Source: Planctomycetota bacterium
GTDB lineage: Bacteria; Planctomycetota; UBA1135; JACQFD01
Direction: 5' to 3'
NCBI GenBank assembly: GCA_016792805.1
Contig: JAEUHX010000041.1
Coordinates: 1 to 64,000, forward strand
DNA length: 64,000 nt
Positions within the stretch are counted from its first letter, which is position 1; each line of letters starts with the position of its first letter. Of this stretch, positions 9,019 through 17,438 are shown piece after piece. Position numbers and translations under genes: made by a program. The notes beneath the pieces are model-generated. The model saw only the letters and a program-made list of their open reading frames with translations, was not told the DNA's origin and ran no database searches.

Positions 9019-9785
9019 GGAGGGCCCCACCGAGTGAATATAAATCGCGGAATATTGCGAATCACAAATCCTACGAGCCCCCATTTCGCCGGAACGTAAC
9101 GCACGTGGGCGCGCGCGCGCGCCGCAGCTCGAATGCTCCGCGCGCACTCATCGACCGGGAGCGGCGCGATCGATCGGTTCATGTTCGGGCGCCCCACGAG
9201 CATGGGCGTATCGATGTAGCCCGGCTTGATCGTGAGCACCGAGACACCGTTCCGCACCAGCCGGTTGCGCAGCCCTTCCAGAAATGTATCCATCCAGGCC
9301 TTCGACGCGCAGTAGCCCGGATTGCCGCGCCGCCCGCGATCGGCCGCGACGGACGAGATCCCTACGATCTGCCCAGCGCGCCGCCTCTCGAAGTGCGCTG
9401 CTGCGAGGTTGAACCACGCGCTCGCCGCGACGCAGTTCACTTCAAGGATCTCCCGATCCTTCTCGAGGTCGTACTCATCCTCGCGCAGAATCGGCATGAC
9501 ACCGGCGCAGTAGTAGATCTCATCGAGGCCGCCGAGCTCAGCCACGGCGCGATCGAAAAGCGCGCGCGTCGCGCCGTGGTCGGTCACGTCGAACGCGTAG
9601 GTGCGGACCGTCGCCGGCGCACATTGCGACGCCAGCATGCGGAGTTCTCCTTCGCGGCGCGCGACGGCGCCGACGGCATAGCCCTCGCGCGCGAGTTCGC
9701 GAACCAGCGCGGCGCCGATGCCGGAAGAGGCGCCGACGACGAGCGCTCGTCCGGTGACGGGACCCGAAGATGGGGGTGCGGCCAT
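9015..9785 (-). CDS. Short-chain dehydrogenase/reductase, DprE2-like partner
   Basis: The product is 256 residues. It has the classical SDR layout: cofactor motif GASSGIG (residues 18-24), YYCAGV in place of NNAG, catalytic Ser in GISSVAA, and the YCASK catalytic Tyr-Lys motif. The C end is hydrophobic (GLVGFVIRNIPRFIF), which suggests membrane association and is also seen in DprE2-type reductases acting on lipid-linked sugars. It overlaps the FAD enzyme by 4 bases as the upstream partner of the operon. The divergent gene starts at 9851, leaving a 65-base shared promoter region. Confidence 0.82.
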   Translation of the reverse strand: MAAPPSSGPVTGRALVVGASSGIGAALVRELAREGYAVGAVARREGELRMLASQCAPATVRTYAFDVTDHGATRALFDRAVAELGGLDEIYYCAGVMPILREDEYDLEKDREILEVNCVAASAWFNLAAAHFERRRAGQIVGISSVAADRGRRGNPGYCASKAWMDTFLEGLRNRLVRNGVSVLTIKPGYIDTPMLVGRPNMNRSIAPLPVDECARSIRAAARARAHVRYVPAKWGLVGFVIRNIPRFIFTRWGPP

Positions 9786-9850
9786 GGCGGGAAGTATGTC
9801 CCACCCCTTCGGCCTTTTCGCAGGGGCGGCATTTCGCTACGAAGGCGGAC

Positions 9851-11584
9851 ATGCGCTTTCCGCCCCCCGCGACGATCCCGGTGGCGCTCGCCATGGCGGC
9901 CCTCGGAAGTTGCGGCAGAGAAAGGGCGCGATCGATCCAGCTCGAAGAGGTCGGCCTTTCCACGAACATCGATGTCCGCGTGAAAAGCGGCGATCCGCGC
10001 CGCTGGTACATCCCGGAAAGCAACGGCAGTGGTGCCGCCTGGCTCGATTACGACAGCGACGGCGATATGGACCTGCTGATCGGTAACGGCGCTTCCGTGA
10101 ACTATGTGGAGGACGGCAAGCGCCTCGAGATCGTGAAGGACGGCGGCACTCGGCTCTACGCGAAGGATTGGAAGGAGGATCACCCTTTTCCCTTTTTCGA
10201 CGCCACCGAAGCATCTGGACTCTCCTGTAAGGAGTGGGTCAACGGGATCGCGACCGGCGACATCGAGGGCGATGGAGACACCGACGTCTATTTCGCGAAC
10301 TTCGGAATCGACGCTCTCTACAGAAACGACGGAGGGAAATTCCGCGACGCCACGGAGGAGTGTGGACTGCGCAACGAGAAGTGGGGGGCTTCGGCCGCAT
10401 TCGCCGATGTCGACAACGACGGCGACCTCGATCTATATGTTGCAAACTACTGTGAGTTCGATCCGGAAAACCCGCCTGCCGGTGGGAAGCGAAATGTGAT
10501 TCAAGGGGTTGAAGTCGCCTGGGGCCCCGAGAAAGAGAATCCCGGCATCAATCTCGGCGCACCGGACGTCTTCTTCCGCAACCAAGGAAAAGGAATATTC
10601 AAGAATGAAACGGTCGAAGCGGGGCTGGCGCTGCGAAAGCCGCTCTGCTCCTACGCAGTCGTCTTCAGCGACATCGACCTGGACGGCTGGCAGGATATTC
10701 TCGTTGCCAACGACGGGCAGCCGAGCAACCTCTTTCACAATAAGGGACTTGGCCGATTTGTCGAAGAGGGAGAGGCGCGCGGATTCGCATACAACTCGAA
10801 GGGACAGGCCACGGCGGCCATGGGACTCACGGTCGAGGACTTCGACGGTGACGGCGACATGGACGTCTTTCGCACAAATTTCGATCTGGAGGCCAATTCG
10901 CTTCTCGTGAACGACGGCAAGGGGAACTTTACGGATCGGGCGGAGGAGTTCGGCCTCGCGGCGCCGAGCCTCGACCGCCTCGGCTGGGCCTGCGCATTTT
11001 GGGACGGCGACAACGACGGCGATTACGACATCCTCGTGGCCAATGGCCATGTGTATCCTCAGGCCGAGAAAATCGGCATGCACGCATGGCTGCAGCGAAG
11101 CCAACTCTTCGAGTGCTACCGCGACGAAGCCGGAATGCTCAAGTACCGCGATCGGTCCAGCCGGATCACAGACCCGTTCAGCCTTCCGGCCGCAGCACGC
11201 GGAATCGCCATCGGTGATCCCAATAATGATGGGCGGGAGGATGTGGTGATCGTCGATATCGACGGGCCTCCTCGCTTGTTCCGTAATGTCACACGAAATC
11301 CCGGACACTTCATCACCGTGCGGCTCATCGGGGTGGTCAGCAATCGCGACGGGTATGGCGCCCGTGTGACCGTATTCACCGGCGGCCGATCATTCGTGAG
11401 AGAGATGCGGACCACGCAGGGACTTTACAGCTCCCATGACCCTCGGCTTCACTTCGGGCTCGGCAACGAACGGGACGTGCTCAAGGTCGTCGTCGAATGG
11501 CCCTCGGGAACAGTACAGATCGTCGAGAAGCCGCAGACCGATACATTTATTACAATCCGCGAGCCGTCGAACGCCCCCCGTTAG
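9851..11584 (+). CDS. FG-GAP/VCBS repeat lipoprotein with C-terminal ASPIC/UnbV domain
   Basis: The product is 577 residues. The start at 9851 follows GAAGG at a good distance and gives a lipoprotein signal with LGSC lipobox. The longer frame (9770) would overlap the divergent SDR start. The body is a beta-propeller made of calcium-binding FG-GAP/VCBS repeats, each with a DxDxDGDxD loop (for example DYDSDGDMDLL, DVDNDGDLDLYVAN, DFDGDGDMDVF). The last ~100 residues form the ASPIC/UnbV domain (GHFITVRLIG, then RTTQGLYSSHDPRLHFGLG). This CRTAC1-like family is common in planctomycetes and acidobacteria and its function is unknown. The radical SAM gene begins 12 bases after its stop, so this is the first gene of that operon. 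Confidence 0.88.
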   Translation: MRFPPPATIPVALAMAALGSCGRERARSIQLEEVGLSTNIDVRVKSGDPRRWYIPESNGSGAAWLDYDSDGDMDLLIGNGASVNYVEDGKRLEIVKDGGTRLYAKDWKEDHPFPFFDATEASGLSCKEWVNGIATGDIEGDGDTDVYFANFGIDALYRNDGGKFRDATEECGLRNEKWGASAAFADVDNDGDLDLYVANYCEFDPENPPAGGKRNVIQGVEVAWGPEKENPGINLGAPDVFFRNQGKGIFKNETVEAGLALRKPLCSYAVVFSDIDLDGWQDILVANDGQPSNLFHNKGLGRFVEEGEARGFAYNSKGQATAAMGLTVEDFDGDGDMDVFRTNFDLEANSLLVNDGKGNFTDRAEEFGLAAPSLDRLGWACAFWDGDNDGDYDILVANGHVYPQAEKIGMHAWLQRSQLFECYRDEAGMLKYRDRSSRITDPFSLPAAARGIAIGDPNNDGREDVVIVDIDGPPRLFRNVTRNPGHFITVRLIGVVSNRDGYGARVTVFTGGRSFVREMRTTQGLYSSHDPRLHFGLGNERDVLKVVVEWPSGTVQIVEKPQTDTFITIREPSNAPR

Positions 11585-11596
11585 AGTTACATTCCC

Positions 11597-13834
11597 ATGC
11601 GCGTTCTGCTGATCAATCCGCCGCAGGCACACTTCACCCAGCCGCTTCTGGCGCTTCCGTCGCTTGCCGCGTACCTCCGGAGCCATGGGTTCCCGGAGAC
11701 TGCGATGATCGATGCGAGCATCGAGGCCTACGACGATTTCTTGACTTCCGCGCGGCTGCGCCGGTCGCTTGAGCGCGTCCGTGCACCGCAGCGGCTCAAG
11801 GAGCTTGACGCAAAGCCCGAGCTTCGGTTTCGGCAGATGGAAGAGTATCAGCAGCTCTCCGAGATCGCGCTGAGCGGCGAGGCGATCGTGGAGGGCATCG
11901 ACGAGGCGAAGCGCGTGCTTCGATCGCCTCGGGAGTTTTACGACTACGAGCGTTATTTGTGGGCAGCGCGGACGGTGGAGCAGGGGCTGCGGCTCTTCTC
12001 GGCGGAGTATTCACCCACACGCCTCACGGCCCACGGATTCGTGATGCGGGCACAGATCGAGCGCTCGGAGGAAATCCTGGGCGCCATCGACAACGAGCGG
12101 GAGAATCCTTATGTGGAGTGGTTTCGGGAGCGCCTCATGCCCCGAATCCGAGCGCTCAACCCCGACATCGTCGGCATTTCCGTAACTTTCGGGAGCCAAG
12201 CGATTCCGGCCTTCACGCTCGCCAAGCAGCTCAAGGAATGGAAGCCCTCCATCCATATCACCATGGGCGGCGGGCTGCTCGCCTACGTCGCAAAGAAGCT
12301 GTCGAAGCGGCGTGAAGTCTGGAACGTCCTCGACACCTTCGTCATGCTGGAGGGCGAGCGGCCGCTCTTGGAATTGTGCAAAGCGGTGGACCGCGAGAAG
12401 CGCGGCGAGGCTCGCGATTGGTCGCGCATCGGCAACCTGCTCTATCGCGACGGAGAAACGGGAGAAGTGGTGGCGACGCCCGAGCTGGCGCCGCTCGAGA
12501 TCCAATCGCTTCCGACGCCCGACTTCGACGGCCTACCGCTGCATCTCTACTTCTCTCCGGAGCTTGTGCTGCCGCTCGCCATCACGCGCGGCTGCTACTG
12601 GGGGAAATGTGTGTTCTGCACGCTCTACACGGTGATCGGCCCCGGATACCGCGGACGGTCCATCGAGCAGACGGTCGCCGACATCGCGGCGCTCAAAGCA
12701 AAGTACGGCACGAAGCACTTTTATCTCGTCATCGAGGACTTGCCGCCGAACATGGCAAAACGCCTTCCCGGGGCGATTCTCGAGGCGAAGCTGGACATCG
12801 ATTGGTGGTGCGACGCTCGGCTCGAGCACGACGTGTTCGATCAGCAGACATGTCAGGAGCTTGCCGCCTCCGGATGCAAGCGCATCGCCTTCGGCTACGA
12901 GAGCGCCAGCCGCCGAGTCCTCGACCGCATGTGTAAGGGCATCGACCCCGACCGCAGCATTCAGCTCGTCCAGCGCTGCCACGATGCCGGGATCAGCGTC
13001 ACGCTGTATGTGATGGTGGGCTTCCCGACGGAAACCCGCGAGGAGGCGGAACTCACGCTGAGAACGATTCTCGCCCACCGCGAGAAGATCCAGGAAGTGA
13101 GCGTCCGCGTCTTCTACCTCGATGAGACTTCGGAGGTTTTCCGCCGTCGGCAGGAGTTCGACATCGTGGAGGTCTACCCCGACCCGAAGGCCGACCTCCA
13201 GGTTTATTATGATTTCAAGGCGGGCAGCGGAATGAGCCGCCGCGAGGCGCGCCAAATGTATCTTGAGTTCACTCGAGCGCTACGCTCCCTCTTCCCGGTG
13301 TTCCAGAACACCAACATGCTCTATCACGAGCTCAAGTCTCACTATTTCCTCTACCTGGCGAAGCACGGCTCCTGGAGCGCGCTGACGGAGAACGTCCTCG
13401 AGCGCACGGCCTCGCAGAGTGATCTCGATGGGCGGCCGCGCGCCCGCGCTCGAGTGCGATCCCTTCCGCTCCGATTTGACCGCGGCGCCATCGACCAGCG
13501 CCTCACGGCCGTCGATTCCGCGACGATCCGACCCCGTTACCAAAGCGATTTGTTAGATGAGGAGGATCGGGAACGGTTCGACCGCGATCTCGCGCCACAG
13601 ACACCGAGCGACTGCGTCCTCGTCTACGACCTCAACGCCGCAGAGGCCCAGGCCCTTTCCCCTGCTGCATTTGAGCTATTTCGCCGCTGCGACGGGCTCC
13701 GTTCGGAGGAAGAAATTGTTGAGATCATCCCGGCCCCCTACCGCGACGACGCGCGCCACGCCCTGCGGGCACTCGCCGCTGCGGGACTCCTCGAACGATC
13801 CTCGCCTGGTCTTCCCGCATCGGTACGTTCGTAG
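11597..13834 (+). CDS. B12-binding radical SAM protein with C-terminal PqqD-like domain
   Basis: The product is 745 residues. The N part (1-260) is a cobalamin-binding Rossmann region (RVLLINPPQ, then IVGISVTFGS and ITMGGG). The radical SAM core starts about residue 325 with RGCYWGKCVFC. The cluster cysteines 333, 338 and 341 are spaced CX4CX2C rather than the usual CX3CX2C. Later core segments are FGYESASRRVLDRM and YVMVGFPTET. The last ~80 residues (LSPAAFELFRRCDG, then EEIVEII and LRALAAAGLL) read as a PqqD-like winged-helix peptide-binding (RRE) domain. Such fusions usually modify ribosomal peptides. The gene lies between the ASPIC lipoprotein gene and a 64-residue peptide gene 18 bases downstream. 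Substrate and chemistry are unknown. Confidence 0.85.
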   Translation: MRVLLINPPQAHFTQPLLALPSLAAYLRSHGFPETAMIDASIEAYDDFLTSARLRRSLERVRAPQRLKELDAKPELRFRQMEEYQQLSEIALSGEAIVEGIDEAKRVLRSPREFYDYERYLWAARTVEQGLRLFSAEYSPTRLTAHGFVMRAQIERSEEILGAIDNERENPYVEWFRERLMPRIRALNPDIVGISVTFGSQAIPAFTLAKQLKEWKPSIHITMGGGLLAYVAKKLSKRREVWNVLDTFVMLEGERPLLELCKAVDREKRGEARDWSRIGNLLYRDGETGEVVATPELAPLEIQSLPTPDFDGLPLHLYFSPELVLPLAITRGCYWGKCVFCTLYTVIGPGYRGRSIEQTVADIAALKAKYGTKHFYLVIEDLPPNMAKRLPGAILEAKLDIDWWCDARLEHDVFDQQTCQELAASGCKRIAFGYESASRRVLDRMCKGIDPDRSIQLVQRCHDAGISVTLYVMVGFPTETREEAELTLRTILAHREKIQEVSVRVFYLDETSEVFRRRQEFDIVEVYPDPKADLQVYYDFKAGSGMSRREARQMYLEFTRALRSLFPVFQNTNMLYHELKSHYFLYLAKHGSWSALTENVLERTASQSDLDGRPRARARVRSLPLRFDRGAIDQRLTAVDSATIRPRYQSDLLDEEDRERFDRDLAPQTPSDCVLVYDLNAAEAQALSPAAFELFRRCDGLRSEEEIVEIIPAPYRDDARHALRALAAAGLLERSSPGLPASVRS

Positions 13835-13852
13835 AATCTGTATGGTGATCCC

Positions 13853-14047
13853 ATGAGCGACCCGCAGAATCCCAAGAAGGCCCATGCCCCGGCCGATTCC
13901 GGCTCGACGCTGCCTCCCGAAGCGGCTCCCCAGAGTGCCGCCCCGATCGAGGAGAGCAAGCCGGCGCCTCCGGCAAAGTTCGTCTTCAAAGTCGTCCGCG
14001 CCGATCCCAAGAATGCGTTCGACTTCGAGGACGTCGCAGATAAGTAA
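13853..14047 (+). CDS. Small Pro/Ala-rich peptide, candidate radical SAM substrate
   Basis: The product is 64 residues. The ATG at 13853 is 18 bases after the radical SAM stop, with a GGTGA purine stretch just upstream, and the stop is 14 bases before the acetyltransferase gene. The first ~42 residues are polar, disordered and rich in Pro, Ala, Ser and Glu, like a leader. The last 22 (from KFVFKVV to FEDVADK) are denser in Phe, Val, Asp and Lys, like a core. There is no cysteine and no membrane segment. No known precursor family is recognised. Its position right after an enzyme carrying a PqqD-like domain is the reason to think it is a modified peptide. It could also be an unrelated small protein. 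Confidence 0.62.
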   Translation: MSDPQNPKKAHAPADSGSTLPPEAAPQSAAPIEESKPAPPAKFVFKVVRADPKNAFDFEDVADK

Positions 14048-14061
14048 CAAAGACGCAGCGA

Positions 14062-14922
14062 ATGTTTTGTGATCTCGAGACGGCATCTCGCATCGAGGAG
14101 GCCGAGGCGCGCATGATGGCGGAGATCGCCCGTGTGGCCTGTGACGCAGGCGGCGCGCGCGGCTGCATGATCGAGCCGATCGAGGAGGGCGTGGCGCTTT
14201 TCCTGCGCCATGGTTCGCCGCTGAACAAAGCGATCGGATTCGGCCTTCGAGGGCCCATCCGCGAGGAACTCCTCGACGCCATCGAGGAGCGGTGGCGGAA
14301 GGCCAACGAAAACTTACAGATCGAGCTGGCGACTGTCGCGGCGACCGGAACGGTTCAACAATTCGTGGCACGCGGCTACAGGCTCGCGGCCTTCGAGAAT
14401 GTGCTCGGGTGCCGGCCAAAGGACGCCGCCGACTCGATGGCCCATCGCTCTGCTCATCAGGTCGAGCGCGTCGATCCAGCGGAGCGCCGTCGCTGGGTGG
14501 AGCAGGTCGCCGATGCGTTCCTCGCTGGAGACGGCACGGGAGCGGGAAGCGCCGACGCCTTCTCGCGCGATGAAATTGTAAACACCATGCTGGAGACGCT
14601 CTCCGTCCCTTCGATGCGATCGTATGCCGTGCGGGTCGACGGCGCGTGGGCGGGCGGCGGCTGCATGCGCATCGATCCAGCCGGAGTCGCGCAGCTCTGC
14701 GGGTCGTCAACAGCGCCCAGCCTGAGGCGCCGAGGTGTGCAATCGGCCCTCTTGGCGGCGAGGCTCGCCGAGGCCGCGAGCTGTGGATGCAGCGTCGCCG
14801 TGCTGACAGCCCAACCCGGATCTCGATCGCAGCAGAACGCACAAAAGCAGGGGTTTGCTCTGCTTTACTCGCGCGCCCTACTCGTCAAGGATCTCTCCCT
14901 CCCGCGCACGCCTCACGCGTGA
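14062..14922 (+). CDS. GNAT-family N-acetyltransferase
   Basis: The product is 286 residues. The C-terminal half (about 150-286) carries the GNAT fold. A central strand precedes the acetyl-CoA loop LRRRGVQSALLAARL (motif A, a variant of RxxGxG/A), followed by the late QNAQKQGFALLYSRALLVKD strand-helix-strand. The N half resembles a second, degenerate GNAT lobe (FVARGYRLAAFENVL), so it may be a tandem-GNAT protein. It is the last gene of the ASPIC, radical SAM and peptide operon and is followed after 29 bases by a strong terminator. In that setting it might acetylate the peptide, or give resistance to it. Both are inference. Confidence 0.8.
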   Translation: MFCDLETASRIEEAEARMMAEIARVACDAGGARGCMIEPIEEGVALFLRHGSPLNKAIGFGLRGPIREELLDAIEERWRKANENLQIELATVAATGTVQQFVARGYRLAAFENVLGCRPKDAADSMAHRSAHQVERVDPAERRRWVEQVADAFLAGDGTGAGSADAFSRDEIVNTMLETLSVPSMRSYAVRVDGAWAGGGCMRIDPAGVAQLCGSSTAPSLRRRGVQSALLAARLAEAASCGCSVAVLTAQPGSRSQQNAQKQGFALLYSRALLVKDLSLPRTPHA

Positions 14923-14951
14923 TGGATCGCGGAGGCGGGCACCGCTTGCGG

Positions 14952-14987
14952 GGTGCCGCGCAAGGATTCGCGCGGCACCTCTTTTTC
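14952..14987 (+). terminator. Rho-independent terminator closing the radical SAM operon
   Basis: A perfect 10-bp stem (14952-14961 with 14970-14979) with an 8-base loop is followed by TCTTTTTC. It sits 29 bases after the acetyltransferase stop, so it defines the end of the ASPIC, radical SAM, peptide and GNAT transcript. It also argues against starting the next gene at 14953 inside the stem. Confidence 0.9.
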
Positions 14988-14997
14988 GGTGCTCGCC

Positions 14998-16650
14998 ATG
15001 CTCCAGCCGATTGTTCAAGGCGCTCTTTGGAGCGCGCTGCTGTTCGCGTCTTCCATCGCGCAGACGCTTCCTGTTGCCACCCTGCTGCCCTCCGGCCCCA
15101 GTTCGAACGATCAATTCGGAAAGGCTGCAGCCATCCATGGCGGGCAGGCCGTCGTGGGATCGAGCCGCCCCAGCGGGGGCTTCGCAGGAGCGGCTTTCAT
15201 CTTCGAGCGGCAGCCGGACGGATCGTTCTCACAAAAAGCGATGCTTGTTCCGCCTGTGGGAGTCACCTCCTCGAGCTTCGGAACCGCTGTGGCCATCACC
15301 ACGGATCGTGTTGTGGTCGGATCCCAGCACGACAGCGATCTCGGCGCATCCTCGGGCGCCGCCTATGTATTCGAGCGCGACGCACTTGGAACCTGGTCAC
15401 AGACCGCGAAGCTCCTTGCAAATGACGGAGCGACGAACGACCAGTTCGGCTGCTCGGTCGCGATTGATGGAACGCGAATTGTGGTAGGCGCGCTGGCCAA
15501 GAATGCAAGTTTTCCGTCGGCGGGCGCTGCGTACATTTTCGAGAAGCAGGCATCGGGGACGTGGCTCCAGGTGGCCAAGCTCGTCCAGGCCGACGCCATT
15601 CCAATGACACTCTTCGGCTGCCATGTGAGTCTCTCGGGCGACTGCGCCGCCATCGGCGCCAGAGGCGACGACGACAAAGGATTCAATTCCGGATCCGTTT
15701 CGATCTTCGAGCGTGATGGAGCGGGTCTGTGGACTCTCGCCAATAAAGTTACGGCTGCCGACGGATTCTCGAATGATGGATTCGGCTTCTCAGTCGCAGT
15801 CTCCGGCAGCCGGCTCCTCGTCGGTTCGCATCTCGACGACGACCTCGGCTTGGGCTGCGGCGCCGCCTATCTGTTTGAACGCCTCGGACCGAATGCCTGG
15901 ACGCAAGCAAAGAAGATCGTTCCCGCGGACGGCGCAGCTTCGGATCGCTTCGGCAGCTCGGTTGCGCTCGACGGAGATCTCGCCATCATCGGAGCCGTGC
16001 AGGACTCCCTCGGGACGACGTCCTTCGCAGGCTCGGCCTATCTGTTTCAACGGGACCTCCTCGGCAATTGGAATCAGAGTGCCAAGCTGACCGCCGCTTT
16101 CCCGGTCGCGAGCGGGCAGTACGGAGGGTCCGTGGGAATTTCAGGTGAGCGCATTCTTGTGGGATCCCCCCAGGCCTCGAACGGAGCTTTCATAAAAGCT
16201 GGCCTCGTCGATTTGTGGCGAACTGACGGCTCGGGCTGGAGCGAAATCCTGGGAGCCGGCGTCGCCGGCTGCTCCGGCGCCCACACCGTGGCGCTCGCGA
16301 AACCGCCGGAGGTTGGAATCGCGGGTTTTGGCTTCTTGAGTTCGGCCGCCCCCGCTTCCAGCCTCGGCGTCGGCCTGCTGACGGACCAGTCTCTAGGGAT
16401 TCCGGTCGATCTGCTCGGGATCGGGATTCCGCTCCATACGGATCTGTTTACATCGTCGGCCGTCCTCGGACTCGACGTGCCGAGCAACGCGGCGGGAGCC
16501 GGTTCCGTTCTGTTCAGCATGCCCAATGATCCGCTCCTCGTGGGCACTCACTTCACAGTACAGATTCTCTGGGCGTGGACGGCGTGCAGCCTCCCTCCCT
16601 ACAACCTGAGCAGCACCCCTGGCCTCACGTTCCGCGTGCTCGCGCCGTAG
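14998..16650 (+). CDS. Secreted FG-GAP repeat protein with planctomycete-type C-terminal tail
   Basis: The product is 550 residues. I chose the ATG at 14998 because it begins a signal peptide (MLQPIVQGALWSALLFASS, cleavage after IAQ) and lies just past the terminator. The body has about seven repeats of the form FGxAVAI-G-xVVGS-D-GAAYVFER-GTWSQ, an integrin-alpha-like seven-bladed propeller lacking the DxDxDG calcium loops of the 9851 gene. The last ~110 residues are a separate beta domain (GAGVAGCSGAH, GIPVDLLGIGIPLHTDLF, GTHFTVQILWAW), the tail found on many exported proteins of some planctomycetes, probably for surface retention. Function is unknown. Monocistronic or leading the trpF-like gene 65 bases downstream. 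Confidence 0.84.
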   Translation: MLQPIVQGALWSALLFASSIAQTLPVATLLPSGPSSNDQFGKAAAIHGGQAVVGSSRPSGGFAGAAFIFERQPDGSFSQKAMLVPPVGVTSSSFGTAVAITTDRVVVGSQHDSDLGASSGAAYVFERDALGTWSQTAKLLANDGATNDQFGCSVAIDGTRIVVGALAKNASFPSAGAAYIFEKQASGTWLQVAKLVQADAIPMTLFGCHVSLSGDCAAIGARGDDDKGFNSGSVSIFERDGAGLWTLANKVTAADGFSNDGFGFSVAVSGSRLLVGSHLDDDLGLGCGAAYLFERLGPNAWTQAKKIVPADGAASDRFGSSVALDGDLAIIGAVQDSLGTTSFAGSAYLFQRDLLGNWNQSAKLTAAFPVASGQYGGSVGISGERILVGSPQASNGAFIKAGLVDLWRTDGSGWSEILGAGVAGCSGAHTVALAKPPEVGIAGFGFLSSAAPASSLGVGLLTDQSLGIPVDLLGIGIPLHTDLFTSSAVLGLDVPSNAAGAGSVLFSMPNDPLLVGTHFTVQILWAWTACSLPPYNLSSTPGLTFRVLAP

Positions 16651-16715
16651 GACGACGCGGGCGGCGCGGAGGATCGCCTCTCGCACTTTTCACGGACCGA
16701 GGAGACCATGGACCG

Positions 16716-17438
16716 ATGGGCTCCTTGCTCCGAAGCCTTTTCCAGCCGACGGCGTCCGCTCGGGCGCGACTGAAGATCTGTTGTATCGCCGACGAGCGCG
16801 AGGCGCAGACGGCCATCCACGCGGGCGCCGACGTGCTCGGGCTCGTCTCCGCGATGCCGAGCGGTCCCGGCCCCATTCGCGAGGAACAGATCCGGGCGGT
16901 CGCCCGCGCCGTCGAGGGACGGGTCATTACCTTTCTTCTGACAGCGCTTCGCGATGCCGACGCGATCATCGAGCAGCATCGCCGCTGTGGGACTTCCGCG
17001 ATTCAACTTGTCGACGAGGTCGCTGTCGGAGCCTACGAGCGTATTCGTGGCCGCCTTCCCGGAATTGGAATTGTGCAGGTCATTCATGTCGAGAACGAGT
17101 CGGCCGTCGCTTCGGCCGCACTCGTTGCGCCCCACGTCGACGCGCTCCTGCTCGACTCGGGGCGTCCGACGGCGCCGACTCCTGAACTCGGCGGCACCGG
17201 GAGAGTTCATAATTGGTCAATCTCCCGGGAGATCGTGAGCTCCGTCGCTCGCCCAGTATTCCTCGCCGGAGGGCTGCGCCCCGACAATCTCCGCCAAGCA
17301 CGCGCACAAGTGTCCCCCTTCGGGTTCGATATCTGCTCGGGGGTGCGCACCGACGGCAGGCTCGATCCTGCGAAGCTGGAGGCGGTGATTCGCGCCCTCG
17401 GCGACTCGGAGGTATCTTCGACCCATGCGGATTCTTGA
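16716..17438 (+). CDS. TrpF-like phosphoribosylanthranilate isomerase-family (beta/alpha)8 enzyme
   Basis: The product is 240 residues starting at the ATG at 16716, 11 bases after GAGGAG. The TrpF signature is readable: LKICCIADEREAQTAIHAGAD at the N end carries the catalytic Cys. LLLDSG holds the catalytic Asp, GGTG and FLAGGLRPDNL form the phosphate site, and SGVRTDGRLD closes the barrel. TrpF converts phosphoribosylanthranilate to CdRP in tryptophan synthesis. No other trp gene is nearby, and the partner gene (17425) is unrelated, so a side function or a lone trpF are both possible. The catalytic residues argue that it is active. Confidence 0.8.
   Translation: MGSLLRSLFQPTASARARLKICCIADEREAQTAIHAGADVLGLVSAMPSGPGPIREEQIRAVARAVEGRVITFLLTALRDADAIIEQHRRCGTSAIQLVDEVAVGAYERIRGRLPGIGIVQVIHVENESAVASAALVAPHVDALLLDSGRPTAPTPELGGTGRVHNWSISREIVSSVARPVFLAGGLRPDNLRQARAQVSPFGFDICSGVRTDGRLDPAKLEAVIRALGDSEVSSTHADS

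Noticed and set aside
13676-14842. 388-residue open frame on the minus strand opposite the radical SAM end, peptide and GNAT genes
   Set aside because: Arg/Pro/Ala-rich with no family pattern, typical of a shadow frame in GC-rich DNA. The opposite-strand genes have clear motifs.
16575-16715. 47-residue extension of the TrpF-like gene
   Set aside because: It overlaps the end of the FG-GAP gene and has no similarity to TrpF. The ATG at 16716 follows a GAGGAG site.
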